Of a stretch of 64,000 nucleotides of DNA, positions 32,440-55,747 are shown one piece after another (position 1 is the stretch's first letter; the number at the start of each line of letters is the position of its first letter). Below the pieces are notes generated by a model that worked only from the letters and a program-made list of their open reading frames with translations, did no database searches and was not told the origin of the DNA. The stretch is from positions 8,516,501 through 8,580,500 of the forward strand of contig CP126191.1 in NCBI GenBank assembly GCA_030272155.1, written 5' to 3'. This DNA comes from Tetradesmus obliquus. Taxonomy: Eukaryota > Chlorophyta > Chlorophyceae > Sphaeropleales > Scenedesmaceae. Position numbers and translations under genes: made by a program.

Positions 32440-33634
32440 GCAATCCCGCCAGGCGCGCCGCCGGCAGCAACACCAAAGCCAGCCAAGCCGCCAGCCATGG
32501 CCGCTGCGGCTGCAGCGCTGCGCACCTCCCCACCAGCCTGCTGCTGCTGCTGCTGCTGCCCAAGGGCGCCAGGCGCGCCGCCGGCAGCAACACCAAAGCC
32601 AGCAAAGCCGCCAGCCATGGCCGCTGCTGCTGCAGCGCTGCGCGCATCTGCACCAGCCTGCTGCTGCTGCTGCTGCTGCTGCGCAATCCCGCCAGGCGCG
32701 CCGCCGGCAGCAACACCAAAGCCAGCCAAGCCGCCAGCCATGGCCGCTGCGGCTGCAGCGCTGCGCGCATCCGCACCAGCCTGCTGCTGCTGCTGCTGCG
32801 CAATCCCGCCAGGCGCGCCGCCGGCAGCAACACCAAAGCCAGCAAAGCCGCCAGCCATGGCCGCTGCTGCTGCAGCGCTGCGCGCATCTGCACCAGCCTG
32901 CTGCTGCTGCTGCTGCTGCTGCGCAATCCCGCCAGGCGCGCCGCCGGCAGCAACACCAAAGCCAGCCAAGCCGCCAGCCATGGCCGCTGCGGCTGCAGCG
33001 CTGCGCGCATCCGCACCAGCCTGCTGCTGCTGCTGCTGCTGCTGCTGCGCAATCCCGCCAGGCGCGCCGCCGGCAGCAACACCAAAGCCAGCCAAGCCGC
33101 CAGCCATGGCCGCTGCGGCTGCAGCGCTGCGCGCATCCGCACCAGCCTGCTGCTGCTGCTGCTGCGCAATCCCGCCAGGCGCGCCGCCGGCAGCAACACC
33201 AAAGCCAGCAAAGCCGCCAGCCATGGCCGCTGCTGCTGCAGCGCTGCGCGCATCTGCACCAGCCTGCTGCTGCTGCTGCTGCTGCTGCGCAATCCCGCCA
33301 GGCGCGCCGCCGGCAGCAACACCAAAGCCAGCCAAGCCGCCAGCCATGGCCGCTGCGGCTGCAGCGCTGCGCGCATCCGCACCAGCCTGCTGCTGCTGCT
33401 GCTGCTGCTGCTGCGCAATCCCGCCAGGCGCGCCGCCGGCAGCAACACCAAAGCCAGCAAAGCCGCCAGCCATGGCCGCTGCTGCTGCAGCGCTGCGCGC
33501 ATCTGCACCAGCCTGCTGCTGCTGCTGCTGCTGCTGCGCAATCCCGCCAGGCGCGCCGCCGGCAGCAACACCAAAGCCAGCCAAGCCGCCAGCCATGGCC
33601 GCTGCGGCTGCAGCGCTGCGCGCATCCGCACCAG

Positions 33635-33666
<32 letters not shown>

Positions 33667-36408
33667 GCAATCCCGCCAGGCGCGCCGCCGGCAGCAACAC
33701 CAAAGCCAGCAAAGCCGCCAGCCATGGCCGCTGCTGCTGCAGCGCTGCGCACATCCGCACCAGCCTGCTGCTGCTGCTGCTGCTGCTGCGCAATCCCGCC
33801 AGGCGCGCCGCCGGCAGCAACACCAAAGCCAGCAAAGCCGCCAGCCATGGCCGCTGCTGCTGCAGCGCTGCGCGCATCTGCACCAGCCTGCTGCTGCTGC
33901 TGCTGCTGCTGCGCAATCCCGCCAGGCGCGCCGCCGGCAGCAACACCAAAGCCAGCCAAGCCGCCAGCCATGGCGGCTGCGGCTGCAGTGCTGCGCACAT
34001 CCGCACCAGCCTGCTGCTGCTGCTGCTGCTGCTGCGCAATCCCGCCAGGCGCGCCGCCGGCAGCAACACCAAAGCCAGCCAAGCCGCCAGCCATGGCCGC
34101 TGCGGCTGCAGCGCTGCGCACATCCGCACCAGCCTGCTGCTGCTGCTGCTGCTGCTGCGCAATCCCGCCAGGCGCGCCGCCGGCAGCAACACCAAAGCCA
34201 GCAAAGCCGCCAGCCATGGCCGCTGCTGCTGCAGCGCTGCGCGCATCTGCACCAGCCTGCTGCTGCTGCTGCTGCTGCCCAAGGGCGCCAGGCGCGCCGC
34301 CTGCAGCAGCCTGGTTGTTCTCCTGGTAGTACAAAACACAGCAAGGGCGCAACGTCAGCTATGAAACGCCTTGCAAGCATGCCTAAACAGTCTGAGCAAA
34401 GACCGGCTATGGTACCTTGGCAGTGTAGCATAGCAGTGGCTGACTTCACAGAAAAACATATGGCACAACATTGCCCTGACTTGCATGCATATCAACTGCT
34501 GCGCACCTGCACATGTTGGTAGATGGCCGTGGAAGCGGCAATTGCTATGCCCTGCAGGGCGTTGTGCAGGATGGGAGGACCAGTCTGGTTGTTTTGCAGG
34601 ACCTCGGTCACTGGGCCACCAGTCCCAGCGAAGTACACAGCAATACTGCGATCCTTGTTGATCCCGGGCAGCTGTAGGTCAGAGATGTACGGGTCCGTGC
34701 TGCCAAAGTTGATCGTTGTCAGACCTTGCTTCTTCTTGGTGACTGGCAGCCTAGTCTGGCAGACACCTGCTCCCATCAGGACCCACTCACAGCCAGAGGC
34801 CTCTGCCAGCTCCGCCACCTGCACCACCAGGTCAGATGACAACGAGAAGTCAACAGGCCATGGCACATCAGCAGCAGGAACCTGCACTGGTGTCACACAC
34901 GGGGGCCCTAAGCAACAAACTGTACAGCTATGCCGCAATGCGCATTGGGAGTTCTTGTGCAGCTGAACGGCTGCAATGCTGGTGCCACTGTTTCAGCTGT
35001 TGTGCACCCTGACGTGACCCCGCATTATGTAGATACTTATCATCAAGCAAGCAAATGCAAGCAGCAGCATCTAGCCACAAATGCACCTTTTTCATGATCT
35101 CTTCTGCGCCCTTCTGTATGTTGCTGTTGGCGCAGCGGTTCTGCATGGCTGGCTGGTCAGAGCTGCTCCCGGTCCATGGCTCAAGTGGCCCCCGCACACG
35201 CGCACGCTTGGCAGCATTGTTGTACTCCACCTTCGCGTTGCACGTCCCGCATTGCCCAAGCCTGAACAACAGCATGACAAGCAAATCAATCTGATGTACA
35301 CAACAAGTGCATAGCTGCGCAAAGAGTGGGAATGGAAGCGCTTCACAAGACTGCCAAGGTAAGCGCGTGACCTGCACGATTGGAAGCACTTGCACACGAT
35401 GCGCACACTGAAGTTTGGGCACTGTAGTGGTAGGTTTGCACGCTGCTGGGCTCCCAACACGCAACACGAATGTGCACGCCTAGTGTAGCAATCGAACGCA
35501 GTTAGCAGCGCTGCCAAAGATCTAAACCCGCAGCACGCACTTGAAGTGCAGCAGCGCTCCACACTTGCCAGGGCACGGCCTCTGCCCTGTGATGTTCTCC
35601 ATGGAAGCATCTGTCATTTTGCGCTTGTTGCTCTGGTCAGCCGCCTCGCCAGTGTCACCGCTGTGACCTGCATTGCAGCAGCACACACATGTGTAACTGC
35701 GCTGCTACAAGCGCCATGATGCGCGGTGGGTACATGCACTACACAATGATGCTAGGGCTGGTCGTGTGTCGCTGCGAATATTCCGGCAGTCACACCCGCG
35801 CCTGCCAAGCGCTTTGAAACTAGTACTCAGCCTTCCACCACCCACACTCTCACCTGCTGCTGCTGCTGCTGCTGCCGCTGCTGACCCTTGCGCTCCTTCT
35901 GCAAGTCCTTCAGCTGACACACCTGCTGCTGCTGCTGCTGCTGCTGCGGTGCGCCTATGGTTCAGCACTTCCTCCACAGCAGCGCACAGCTCTTGAGACG
36001 TGAATGCAGTGGTCAGCTCCCAAAGAGGACCAAACAGGTCATTGAAGACAGCTGCTTTGGCATCAGGTGCCTTGTACAGCTTCTCTGCGATGCGTGCACT
36101 GATGGCCTGCACACAACAGCAGGTGAGCGTAGGGCACATCACACGTGTGTAGGCTAGTGTATAGGCTAGATCAGGATGCACACCTCTTCCTGCAAGTCTT
36201 GAATGATTGCATCCACCCCTGCCAAGCTCTCACGGGCCTCCACAAAGCAGTTGAGCAGTTTAGTGGTTGAAACCTCCTTGCCAGCAACCCACACTTTGCT
36301 GGGCCAACGTAATCGGTTTGTATTCATCTGTTCTTTGATGAGTGCATGCCATTGTTTTTGATTAGGCAAGCCAGGATACGGCAGCTGGATTGGCGTAGCT
36401 GCTGCCAT
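31446..36408 (-). CDS. Unrecognised 1343-aa protein with Cys4 cluster and FG/poly-Q tandem repeats
   Basis: Exons on the minus strand: 36408-36184, 36106-35854, 35667-35541, 35261-35087, 34881-34507 and 34322-31446; phases close. I do not recognise the family. Residues 1-385 are non-repetitive: MAAATPIQLPYPGLPNQKQW at the start, a helical segment ARIAEKLYKAPDAKAAVFND, two Ala runs, a possible zinc site CPGKC...CGTC (C-x3-C-x10-C-x2-C, about residues 190-207) and a globular-looking part with GCEWVLMGAGVCQTRLP and RSIAVYFAGTGGPVTEVL. Then 17 regular units of 33 residues plus 6-10 Gln follow, each containing GGFAGFGVAAGGAPGGIA or a close variant, and about three worn units. A 100-residue unique tail includes MQNQLAARGFDAVPFQDM. 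GFG in each unit recalls nucleoporin FG repeats, but no homology is claimed. The last exon may instead end at a GTGAGC donor at about 31462. Its position and mirror-image start suggest that it belongs to the KDZ element. Confidence 0.75.
31890..34318 (-). repeat. Coding minisatellite, 117-129 bp units
   Basis: There are about 20 head-to-tail units, 17 of them near-identical from about 32212 to 34318. Length differs only by the number of CAG (Gln) codons, 6 to 10. Two unit types, with GGFAGFG or GGLAGFG, often alternate, which points to higher-order duplication. The long open frames on other strands and frames here are shadows. Confidence 0.95.
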
Positions 36409-36673
36409 AGGAACTCAGCAGTTCAACACATATACATTTGCATATCAATCGCAGTTACTGTTGTGCTTTTGTGCTTGTCGAGTGCTGAACAGCCATGGCG
36501 AAACAAACCAGCTTTCATATTCAAATCGCAGCTCAGCCGCAAAACAACACACCGGCGAACATGTGATTGCTTGTCACATGTCTGTAATGAACATATGACA
36601 TCACATCACATATTCAAATTATGAGTATGTGACTTATGTTCATATGTTCAACTGGGCCTGGGCTGAACCCTGC
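36409..36673 (+). promoter_or_regulatory. Right terminal region of the KDZ element
   Basis: This holds the upstream region of the minus-strand partner gene, the right inverted-repeat candidate (36606-36649, TCACATATTCAAATTATGAG at its start) and the right 8-bp duplication AACCCTGC at 36666-36673. It is AT-rich with repeated CATATG/GAACATATG words like those at the left end. Confidence 0.45.
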
Positions 36674-37319
36674 CCACGCCACAGGCAATTGACGACCCTA
36701 AGGTTACCCCAGGGACTGTGCGTAACGATCCGGCAACACCTCCGGCTTACGTGAGCGAATTTCAAGCGCTAGTTTGACACGACGGTGGGGCATGAACAGC
36801 TGTGTCTCAGCGCCAGAAGCAACTCCCTAACACTGCCAGCATTGTTGCCTGCTCCACTCAGGCCATGCACACCATGCCTGGCTTCAGCACCGTGACGCTT
36901 GTTCTAACAACCTTGAACGGGACAAACAGGCAGATGATTGAATACATATGGCCATTGGGCTAATATGCTGTAGGGCTACTGCAGTCCAAGAACAGGCAGA
37001 CAAAAGCATCTGCTGCTGCCGCACTAGCTGCTTCAAGGCTATAGCAGTGCAGTCTCCAGTCTGGGCAGAGCCGCCAGGCCTCCCAGTGCCAATCACACAT
37101 GCTGCTGCATGGACCAAGCTCATCAGCAAGATACACGCTGTGTAAACACTGCATTAGGACCTCAAAAGCCACCTCACGCATGGCTGCCGACAAAGCAGGC
37201 ACGGATGATCTGTACCAACACAACAGTCGTCAGTCAGCACAGCACAGTGGCCACCATTCCTCGCCTAGCACAGGCACAACTTGTGCTGTTGAACAGCATG
37301 CCTTTGCAGGGTCTGGCCA
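36674..37319 (-). other. 3' flank of the chromatin remodeller gene
   Basis: This 0.65-kb stretch lies between the proposed element end and the remodeller stop codon. It should hold the remodeller's 3' UTR. No gene, repeat or minus-strand TGTAA signal was seen. Confidence 0.4.
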
Positions 37320-49543
<12,224 letters not shown>

Positions 49544-51424
49544 GCTGACTTGCTGTTCACTGCTGCGTACTGTTCAGCTGTACAAAACCGGGTCACTAGC
49601 TGCGGCCCCTAAGCCGTGTGTGCCCCATCAGGCACAGCCCACGCAGGGCCTGGGAATTAGAGTGGAAGCTGGGGTACAGCAGAGGCGGACAATTAGCATG
49701 CATGGCAAGGGTGGGTTCCCACACACAGCAGCTGCACACAAGGTGTGCAACGGGTGTTCTGCTTAGCAGCACGCAGTGCAAGCCCAGGAACCGGCATCTG
49801 TTGCCTGATTATGCCAATCAACACACGACAGCACATTCAACAGCATGCAAAGCATCCTGCCATACTCCATGCCGTGCTGATTCACAAACCGCCGTCTCCA
49901 GAGACTCGCTCATTGTCGGAAGAATATGTAATCTTATACCTTTTGAGAAGTGCTGCTTGAAGAAGCCTGCAGCGTGTAAGTGAAGTTTGAAGGACACGGT
50001 GAGAGCGATGGGGGTGTTTGCGGAGTGCAGAACAGGTGGCGAGTAGTAGAAACACACAAGCAAACCCCGTGTTATGCACCACCAAGGCGGACACCTCAGC
50101 TGGCGGTGTGGGTGGGCAAGGTGTCATTAGGGTTAATGACAGACCTGCTGCAACAAAAAGTTAACTTCCAACGTCATTGGGGTGTGCCATGGGTTCCAGC
50201 ACTGCAAGCAAGCTTCAGCTAGTACAAAACCGTGTCTGCACAGCACCAATGACCCCTGCTAGCTGAGCTGCAGTGTCCTGCAGCCTGAAGGCCGCCTCGC
50301 CGCCCGGCAGCGCCTGCATATGCAGGTTCATTGCAGGCCTGTTGACCGCTGTAGCTGCTCTGAGAGACAAGCAAAGGTTGAAGCGCATGATACAAGGCGC
50401 TCGATGTGCATGTTGCTGCTGTTGTTCCTGCTGCTGCCAAATGCATGTGTCAGGTTGCTGGCGCCGCAGCAAGCGGTGGAGTAGAGCGACCTGGCATGCC
50501 ACTGCAACACAAGCGAGCATGCAACCAACCTGTGATGACCATATCAGTTGGTGGAAGCAGGCCCTGACAGGGCTTGCACGCAGTTGTTGTGAGCACAAGC
50601 GGTTGCCGACAAGCAAAGCGGTCGTTGTGGAGCATGGTGTGATGCTTGACATGATGTGTGTAGCGATGTATGGGAGAACACACTGGCTGTTGTTGTGAAC
50701 ACGCGATGCCCAATCAAGCTACTACTGCTGTCGCTGCTTCTGCCAGATGCACCAGCATTGCTGCCGCCTTGCTGGGCCCGGCCTGAGTGTGAGGAATCGC
50801 CGCCACCAGTTCTGCAGCAAGTGTGCATCCAACACCAACATAAGATAGCAGCCCAAGATAACAACTGCAGTGCCCAGGCGGCTGCTAAATTGCGTGTAAG
50901 AGGTTGCGGCCATATCTCAGCCACAACAGTGAAAGTGATCATGCTGCTGCACTGGGAGAAGATGGCTACTGCTGATTGTACTGCCTGTAGCCAAGCCCCT
51001 GGGCTGCACCAGTGTTTGGTGTGACATAGGGTGGAGATGATGTATGCAACTTCCAAAAGAGGTCTGGTTCTGTTACTTTGCCGTGTAGAGGATCGCACAT
51101 GTTGCGCACTGAGTGGCTGTGTTGCCTCAGCAAAAGGCGTTTGCGTACGCTGCCTGTAGGCTGAGCGAAACTTCAATGGTTTCACCAACGTCAATGAGCT
51201 CCTGAAGATCAGCAGCGGGGTTGTTGGGCTACACTTCTCCGCAACAGTCGGGGATTTGTGACTGTCATTTGCAACGGAGATCTGAAGCTCCTCCGACACA
51301 AGGCTCCAGGGCAACCCATGCACGCCCATTGGTTGTGATCTGATCGTTGAAAGTTTGCTCCTTTGCTGGTAGCTTCTTCTCTGCCGCTGGCCTGAGATCT
51401 CGCCTTGCGAGCACAAAGAGAATC
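49544..51424. promoter_or_regulatory. Upstream region shared by divergent remodeller and RavA genes
   Basis: No exon is supported across this 1.9-kb spacer. A minus-strand open frame at 51416-50544 has no domain and unremarkable composition. A near-palindrome GTCATTAGGGTTAATGAC at 50124-50141 contains a TTAGGGTT telobox-like word. Both promoters must lie here. Confidence 0.4.
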
Positions 51425-54400
51425 ATGCAGGTGGCTGCTGGAGCAGCATCAGGCATGTCCTGCAGAATGCAGTGCAACAGGCAGATAATGAGCAGTTGTA
51501 ATGGCTTGCACATGCCATGCCGCCCCATGCGCCCAGCAGTTCGGCATTTCGGAGTTGCTCTCCGACAGCTGCCATTGTCGGAGCCACTTCGTGCAGTGCG
51601 TGCAGACCAGGCTACAGAGGCTCTTGACTCCGATGTAGTACAGGTGGGCTACGCTTGCGGGCCGCATGCAGCAGCAGGGTTCGCAGCATCTGTATCAGCA
51701 GCAACAGCATCCCGGGTGCAGCAGAGCTTCTCGGGGCACATGATGCTCATGAACATTTAGAAGCAATATGTACTCTTGTTTTTCAACTATCTTCGTCTGC
51801 AGGTCATCTCTCAGATCACAGGGGCAGTGGATGATTCCATGGCAAAGACGCTGGCGACATCAGCAGAGGCAGCGCAGCAGTTTGAGGAGGCTGCAGACAG
51901 TGAGCTGCGCAGCAAAGTTGTTGGAGCTGTGCACAAGCTGCAGAAAGGGCTGCTGGAGAGGGAGACTGAGGTGAGCAGCTGCTTGCAGCACGGCTGCAGC
52001 CCTGGGGCACACGGCCGCAGGCCTTATGCTCACACGTATGGCACTCGTTTCTAGAAAGGCATCAAGGCAGGGCATGTAAGCATGGCAAGGATCCTGGCAG
52101 CTCGCATGGCAGGCCGCTCAGCTGCTCTGTGTCTCTTCCACCTTCCATGTGCTCCCTTGCGTGCCGTAACCCTGCCTCCGCCACTGTCCTGCAAGCAGCA
52201 TCAGCTCATCCGATGCCTCCTCTCCCCACCACCCCTTCTCACCCATCATCTCTCAGCTATGTCTGCTCAACACCTGTTCCACGTGCCGGCCTCCACCACT
52301 GGTGGCTGCAGGTGCGCCTCATGCTGCTGGCAGCGCTGTGCGGCGAGCACCTGCTGCTGCTGGGCCCCCCAGGCACAGCCAAGTCTGAGCTGGCGAGGCG
52401 CCTCAGCGGCCTGGCACACGGCGCTTACTTTGAGCGTCTGCTGACGCGCTTTTCAGTGCCTGAGGAGCTCTTCGGGCCGCTGTCCATGCAAGGTGGGCTT
52501 GCGCTATGAGCGCTGAGCGCTTCGTGCACATGCGGCTGTTGGGAAAGTAGTTTGTGTAGTGCAACACTGCCCGCCTGGTGCACACTGCGCGCGACGTCTT
52601 ACACTTTCGGGATGCATGCGACTGTGGTGCCAGTTTCCGCTGTGCAGCCGTCGCTGTTTGCGGACTGGTACTATTGATTGCGAGGATGGAACCCCCTCTG
52701 CCTCCAATGCTACATCTGCATTTGTAAACGGTATTTTTGTGCGTAGAACTTTCACCGCCCTTAGTTGCAGCTAGTGTCTTCACATTGTATATGCCTGCTT
52801 TTGCCGCACTTGTGTGCTGCTCTCAGGCCTGGAAAACGACCAGTACGTCCGCAAGACAGACGGCTACCTGCCAACAGCAGAAGTGGCCTTTGTCGATGAG
52901 ATCTTCAAGGCAAACAGCGCCATCCTGAATGCGCTGCTCACGCTGCTGAACGAGCGGCTGTTTGACAACGGGAACCAGCGGCTGCCAGTGCCGCTGCTGT
53001 GCTTGATCGGCGCCAGCAATGAGCTGCCAGAGAGCGAAGAGCTGGATGCGCTGTATGACCGCTTCCTCATCAGGCGCACAGTTGCACAGGTGAGCGCTCC
53101 CGCTTCAACATCTATGCCCTATGCCGCACGGCAGTGGGGTACACTTCAACCGCCTTTTGTTTGCTCGAGGACCTGCATGCAATGAATGATGCTTTACTCG
53201 AGCTTTGCTGCACAGACTTTGAGCCTGGCCGCATATTGCAGCTGTCGTTGATCTTGTTTACTGATGCCGAGCCTGACACCCTGTCAAAACTGCTCTGCTG
53301 CGCAATGACGGTCCACCCCGCCAGGTCACCAACGCACAAATCGGCAAGCTCGCGCGCCTGGCAGCTGGCCGCCCCGCAGACCCCAGCAGCAGCAGCAGCA
53401 GCAACGGCAACGGCAATGGCAGCAGCGAGGGCGGCCCCGCGCTCGACATGGACGACTTCAGGCACACCGCGGACCGCGCGTATGCTGCTGTTGATGTGCC
53501 AGACAGCGTCGTGGACATCCTTGCTGAGCTGCGCTGCTACCTGCAGGACAAGTGCGAGCCGCCCATGTACGTCTCGGATCGGCGCTTCATGAAGGCGGTG
53601 CAGATGCTGCAGGTGCGTTGTCATTGTGAATCAGACGGGGCGCCGTTCAGCACAAGCGGCTTTGTTGTGGCGCGCCTGCATCGTACTATAGCACACGCAT
53701 ATCACCTGTGTGTGACATGGTTTGTGGTGCACATCCCAGATACTAAGAATGCACATGGCTAGGGGGCGCATGCATTGGCTGGGCTGTTTCAGCTTGCGAA
53801 GCTGGCGATCGTGTTTACATATGTTGCTGCAGCTCCTCTCTGTCTGTTGCAAACGCCGCGTTTGCAGCGATTTGCAACGCTGGATGCCGACCACCCAACT
53901 GCGATCACCCAACTTGTGTGCTGCTGAGGTCGCAAGACGTGTGGCATATCCTCTTAACGGTCGTCTGGAATAACACTGAAGGTGCCTCTGCAACATGTTC
54001 TGTGCCGCGCTCCTAGGTTGCGGCGCACGCTGATGGCCGCGAGGCTGTGAATGAGTACGACTGTCTGCTGCTGGAGCACGTGTTTGGCAACAGGCCAGAC
54101 GACTGCCACAAGGTCCGCGGGCAAGTGCTGGAGATCATCGCAAGCGACCCGGGGCTGCAGCAGACGGAGCTGGTCTTCCTGGGGCTGTTCGGGCGGTGAG
54201 AAGGCTCACAGTTTGGTTCAATACAGTTTGTTGGTTTTGTAGGCAGTGTGTGGCCCTGCAGCAGACAGGGATGTCATTCCTGGGTCTGGGAGTGACGGTG
54301 CCTGGCTGCTGCTTCCATGTGTCAGGGTTCAAATAATCTTAGTTTGATGGTGTCCTGTGGGCAGCTCACGGTTGCGATTGTAGGCAGCACATGGCTCCTG

Positions 54401-55747
54401 CGGCAGAAGGAGCTGGTTGCCCTTTGGCTGTTTGCGCGGCGAGGCCTGCTCAGCTGCTGCTGCTTTGGGTCGCAATGCAGTTCAGTGCACTTGTTGAGGT
54501 CGAAGCTACATCATTGTTCACGCAAGGCACCTGCCAGGACTTTGTGCCTCCAGTGAGACACAACTCACCCAAGCGTGTAGTAATCGTTTCATCCGAGTAG
54601 GATACAGTCTTTCAGCGCCAGCTTCAGTCCTGCTTACATGTTGTGAAATGAAAACTCACTTTCTACAACTTCCCCCCGTGGGACTCAGCAGCTGTGCCTG
54701 CCGCATGCCGCCTCCGTGTGCAGGGCCTGCCGTGTGCTGGAGCAGTCCCCTGACAGTGCCGAGGCAGCAGATGCACTGGCAGAGTGCGGCACTCTGGTGG
54801 AGCTGCTGCAGGGCCGCCAGGCAGCACTGGCAGCCACGCTGGAGGGGGCATTCCCTGAGCTGCGTGCAACAGTGTGGCAGAGCGAGGCCAGCGTGCAGGC
54901 CGCGGTGCAGGTGAGGCAGCGCAGGAAGATTGGCAGCAGCAGACGCTGGTTGTGAAGCAGAGCAGCACTGTCGTTCTGCGATGTTTCAGCAGCACATTGG
55001 GGTTTGGGTGTGGCAATGCTCAGACAGGCTGCTTGGCAGGTATTGGAGCAAGCAATGCTGTTGCTGGTTGGGTAGTTTAGTGGTAGGGTTGGGTAGTTTA
55101 GTGGTAGGGTTGGGTAGTTTAGTGGTAGAACACCGGCATGGTATGCTGGAGATCCAGGTTCGAATCCTGGTCCAACCGCCCGTGGCTGGGCCTAAAAAGC
55201 TTGCGACTATGGCCCGTGGCTGGGGATAAAAAGCAACTGGAATTGACGGACTTGCGCGGGTGGTTTCGATCGCCCAAACAACGAAGGAAAGACTGGGTAC
55301 AATTACTACTACCCCCCATGAGCGGATTAGCGGCTCGCTGGGCTAGTGCCTGGGGGCGGGTTCAGTCCCGAAAGTGTATTGTATTGTATTGTATTGTATT
55401 GTATTGTATTGTATTGCTGTGGCGGCTTGGCAATCGTGAAGGTACACCTGGCTGGCGAGCGGCAGTGCGTGGGGACATGCGTGCATGCATGCGTGGTGCA
55501 TTGCCGGTTCAGTGATGCAACCGCTGTGCTGTGCCTCACACCACTGGTGCTGCTGCTGCTGCTGCTGCTGCTGCTGCAGGCGCTGACGCCGCAGCTCACC
55601 GAGAACAAGCGCAAGACCGAGGAGCTGCTGCGCGAGGCATTCACGCTGCAGCAGTGCCTGGCGCAGCGCAGCGCTGGCGGCGTGCTGGAGAAGCTGCTGC
55701 CCAAGCGCTACAAGCAGTACCAGAAGGGCATCAGCAGCAAGGTCTAG
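51425..55747 (+). CDS. RavA/MoxR-family AAA+ ATPase, probably organelle-targeted
   Basis: Eight exons: 51425-51643, 51803-51970, 52312-52492, 52827-53089, 53325-53612, 54017-54195, 54724-54910 and 55580-55747. They give 550 aa, close to bacterial RavA (about 500) plus a leader. MoxR-family AAA+ proteins act as chaperone-like ATPases that remodel or insert cofactors into protein complexes (family knowledge); the client here is unknown. The leader MQVAAGAASGMSCRMQCNRQ and following Arg/Ser-rich residues fit a transit peptide. The ATPase core shows Walker A LLGPPGTAKSEL, the MoxR-typical FSVPEELFGPLS, Walker B VAFVDEIFKANSAILNALL, LLNERLFDNG, sensor-1 LIGASNELP and arginine-finger region YDRFLIRR. 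A Ser/Asn/Gly linker and a helical C-terminal part follow, ending KRYKQYQKGISSKV. The ATG at 51425 is preferred because upstream residues in frame lack another ATG. Confidence 0.92.
54603..54669 (+). repeat. Second copy of the 8010-8083 dispersed repeat
   Basis: It begins TACAGTCTTTCAGCGCCAG and continues CTTCAGTCCTGCTTAC and GAAAACTC. It lies in RavA intron 6, while the other copy lies downstream of the Hsp70 stop. Confidence 0.65.
55066..55416 (+). mobile_element. tRNA-derived SINE in RavA intron 7
   Basis: The tRNA-like head (55108-55178) has RNA polymerase III box A TAGTTTAGTGG and box B GGTTCGAATCC. The first 21 bp of the head, GGTTGGGTAGTTTAGTGGTA plus G, are repeated at 55066, 55087 and 55108. 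A tRNA-unrelated body follows, with a short internal duplication GCCCGTGGCTGGG...TAAAAAGC. It ends in a (TATTG)n tail at about 55375-55416. The head, body and simple-repeat tail are SINE anatomy. No flanking duplication was identified. Confidence 0.75.
55108..55178 (+). tRNA. tRNA-like head of the SINE, anticodon position reads GGT
   Basis: A cloverleaf can be drawn. The acceptor GGTTGGG pairs with TCCAACC, the D stem is GTTT/GAAC, and the anticodon stem CCGGC/GCTGG carries loop ATGGTAT. The variable loop is 4 bases and the T arm is CCAGG-TTCGAAT-CCTGG. GGT would be threonine, but nuclear tRNA-Thr normally carries AGT, so this is more likely a diverged SINE head than a working tRNA gene. Confidence 0.45.

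Larger units (their letters stand above)
23398..36673 (+). mobile_element. Candidate two-gene KDZ (Kyakuja/Dileera/Zisupton) DNA transposon
   Basis: The element is defined by a complete KDZ transposase gene (23678-28961, plus) and a convergent repeat-protein gene (36408-31446, minus). Proposed limits rest on two observations. First, AACCCTGC occurs at 23398-23405 and 36666-36673, matching the 8-bp target duplication I recall for Zisupton elements. Second, 23427-23470 and the reverse complement of 36606-36649 agree at about 31 of 44 positions, beginning GAACATGTGAAC and GAACATATGAAC. The inverted repeats begin 21 and 16 bases inside the duplications and do not match at the extreme ends, so the boundaries are tentative. 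The two genes start about 280 and 260 bp from the ends. Between their stops are a tandem duplication and a foldback sequence. A smaller element holding only the transposase is the main alternative. Confidence 0.5.

Noticed and set aside
31890-34318. CRISPR-like regularly spaced repeat
   Set aside because: Units are head-to-tail and coding, there are no unique spacers, and the genome is eukaryotic.
31695-34364. Open frames of 820-890 codons on both strands over the repeat array
   Set aside because: They are reading-frame shadows of a short repeated unit with few stops. Only the minus-strand frame joins in phase to upstream exons with non-repetitive protein.
50544-51416. 290-codon minus-strand frame upstream of RavA
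   Set aside because: No recognisable domain or splice partners, composition like non-coding DNA, and it overlaps the likely promoter and first exon region of RavA.
55108-55178. Functional nuclear tRNA-Thr gene
   Set aside because: The GGT anticodon is unexpected for nuclear tRNA-Thr, the D and variable loops are short, the 5' segment is triplicated, and a body with a simple-repeat tail follows. A SINE is the better reading.
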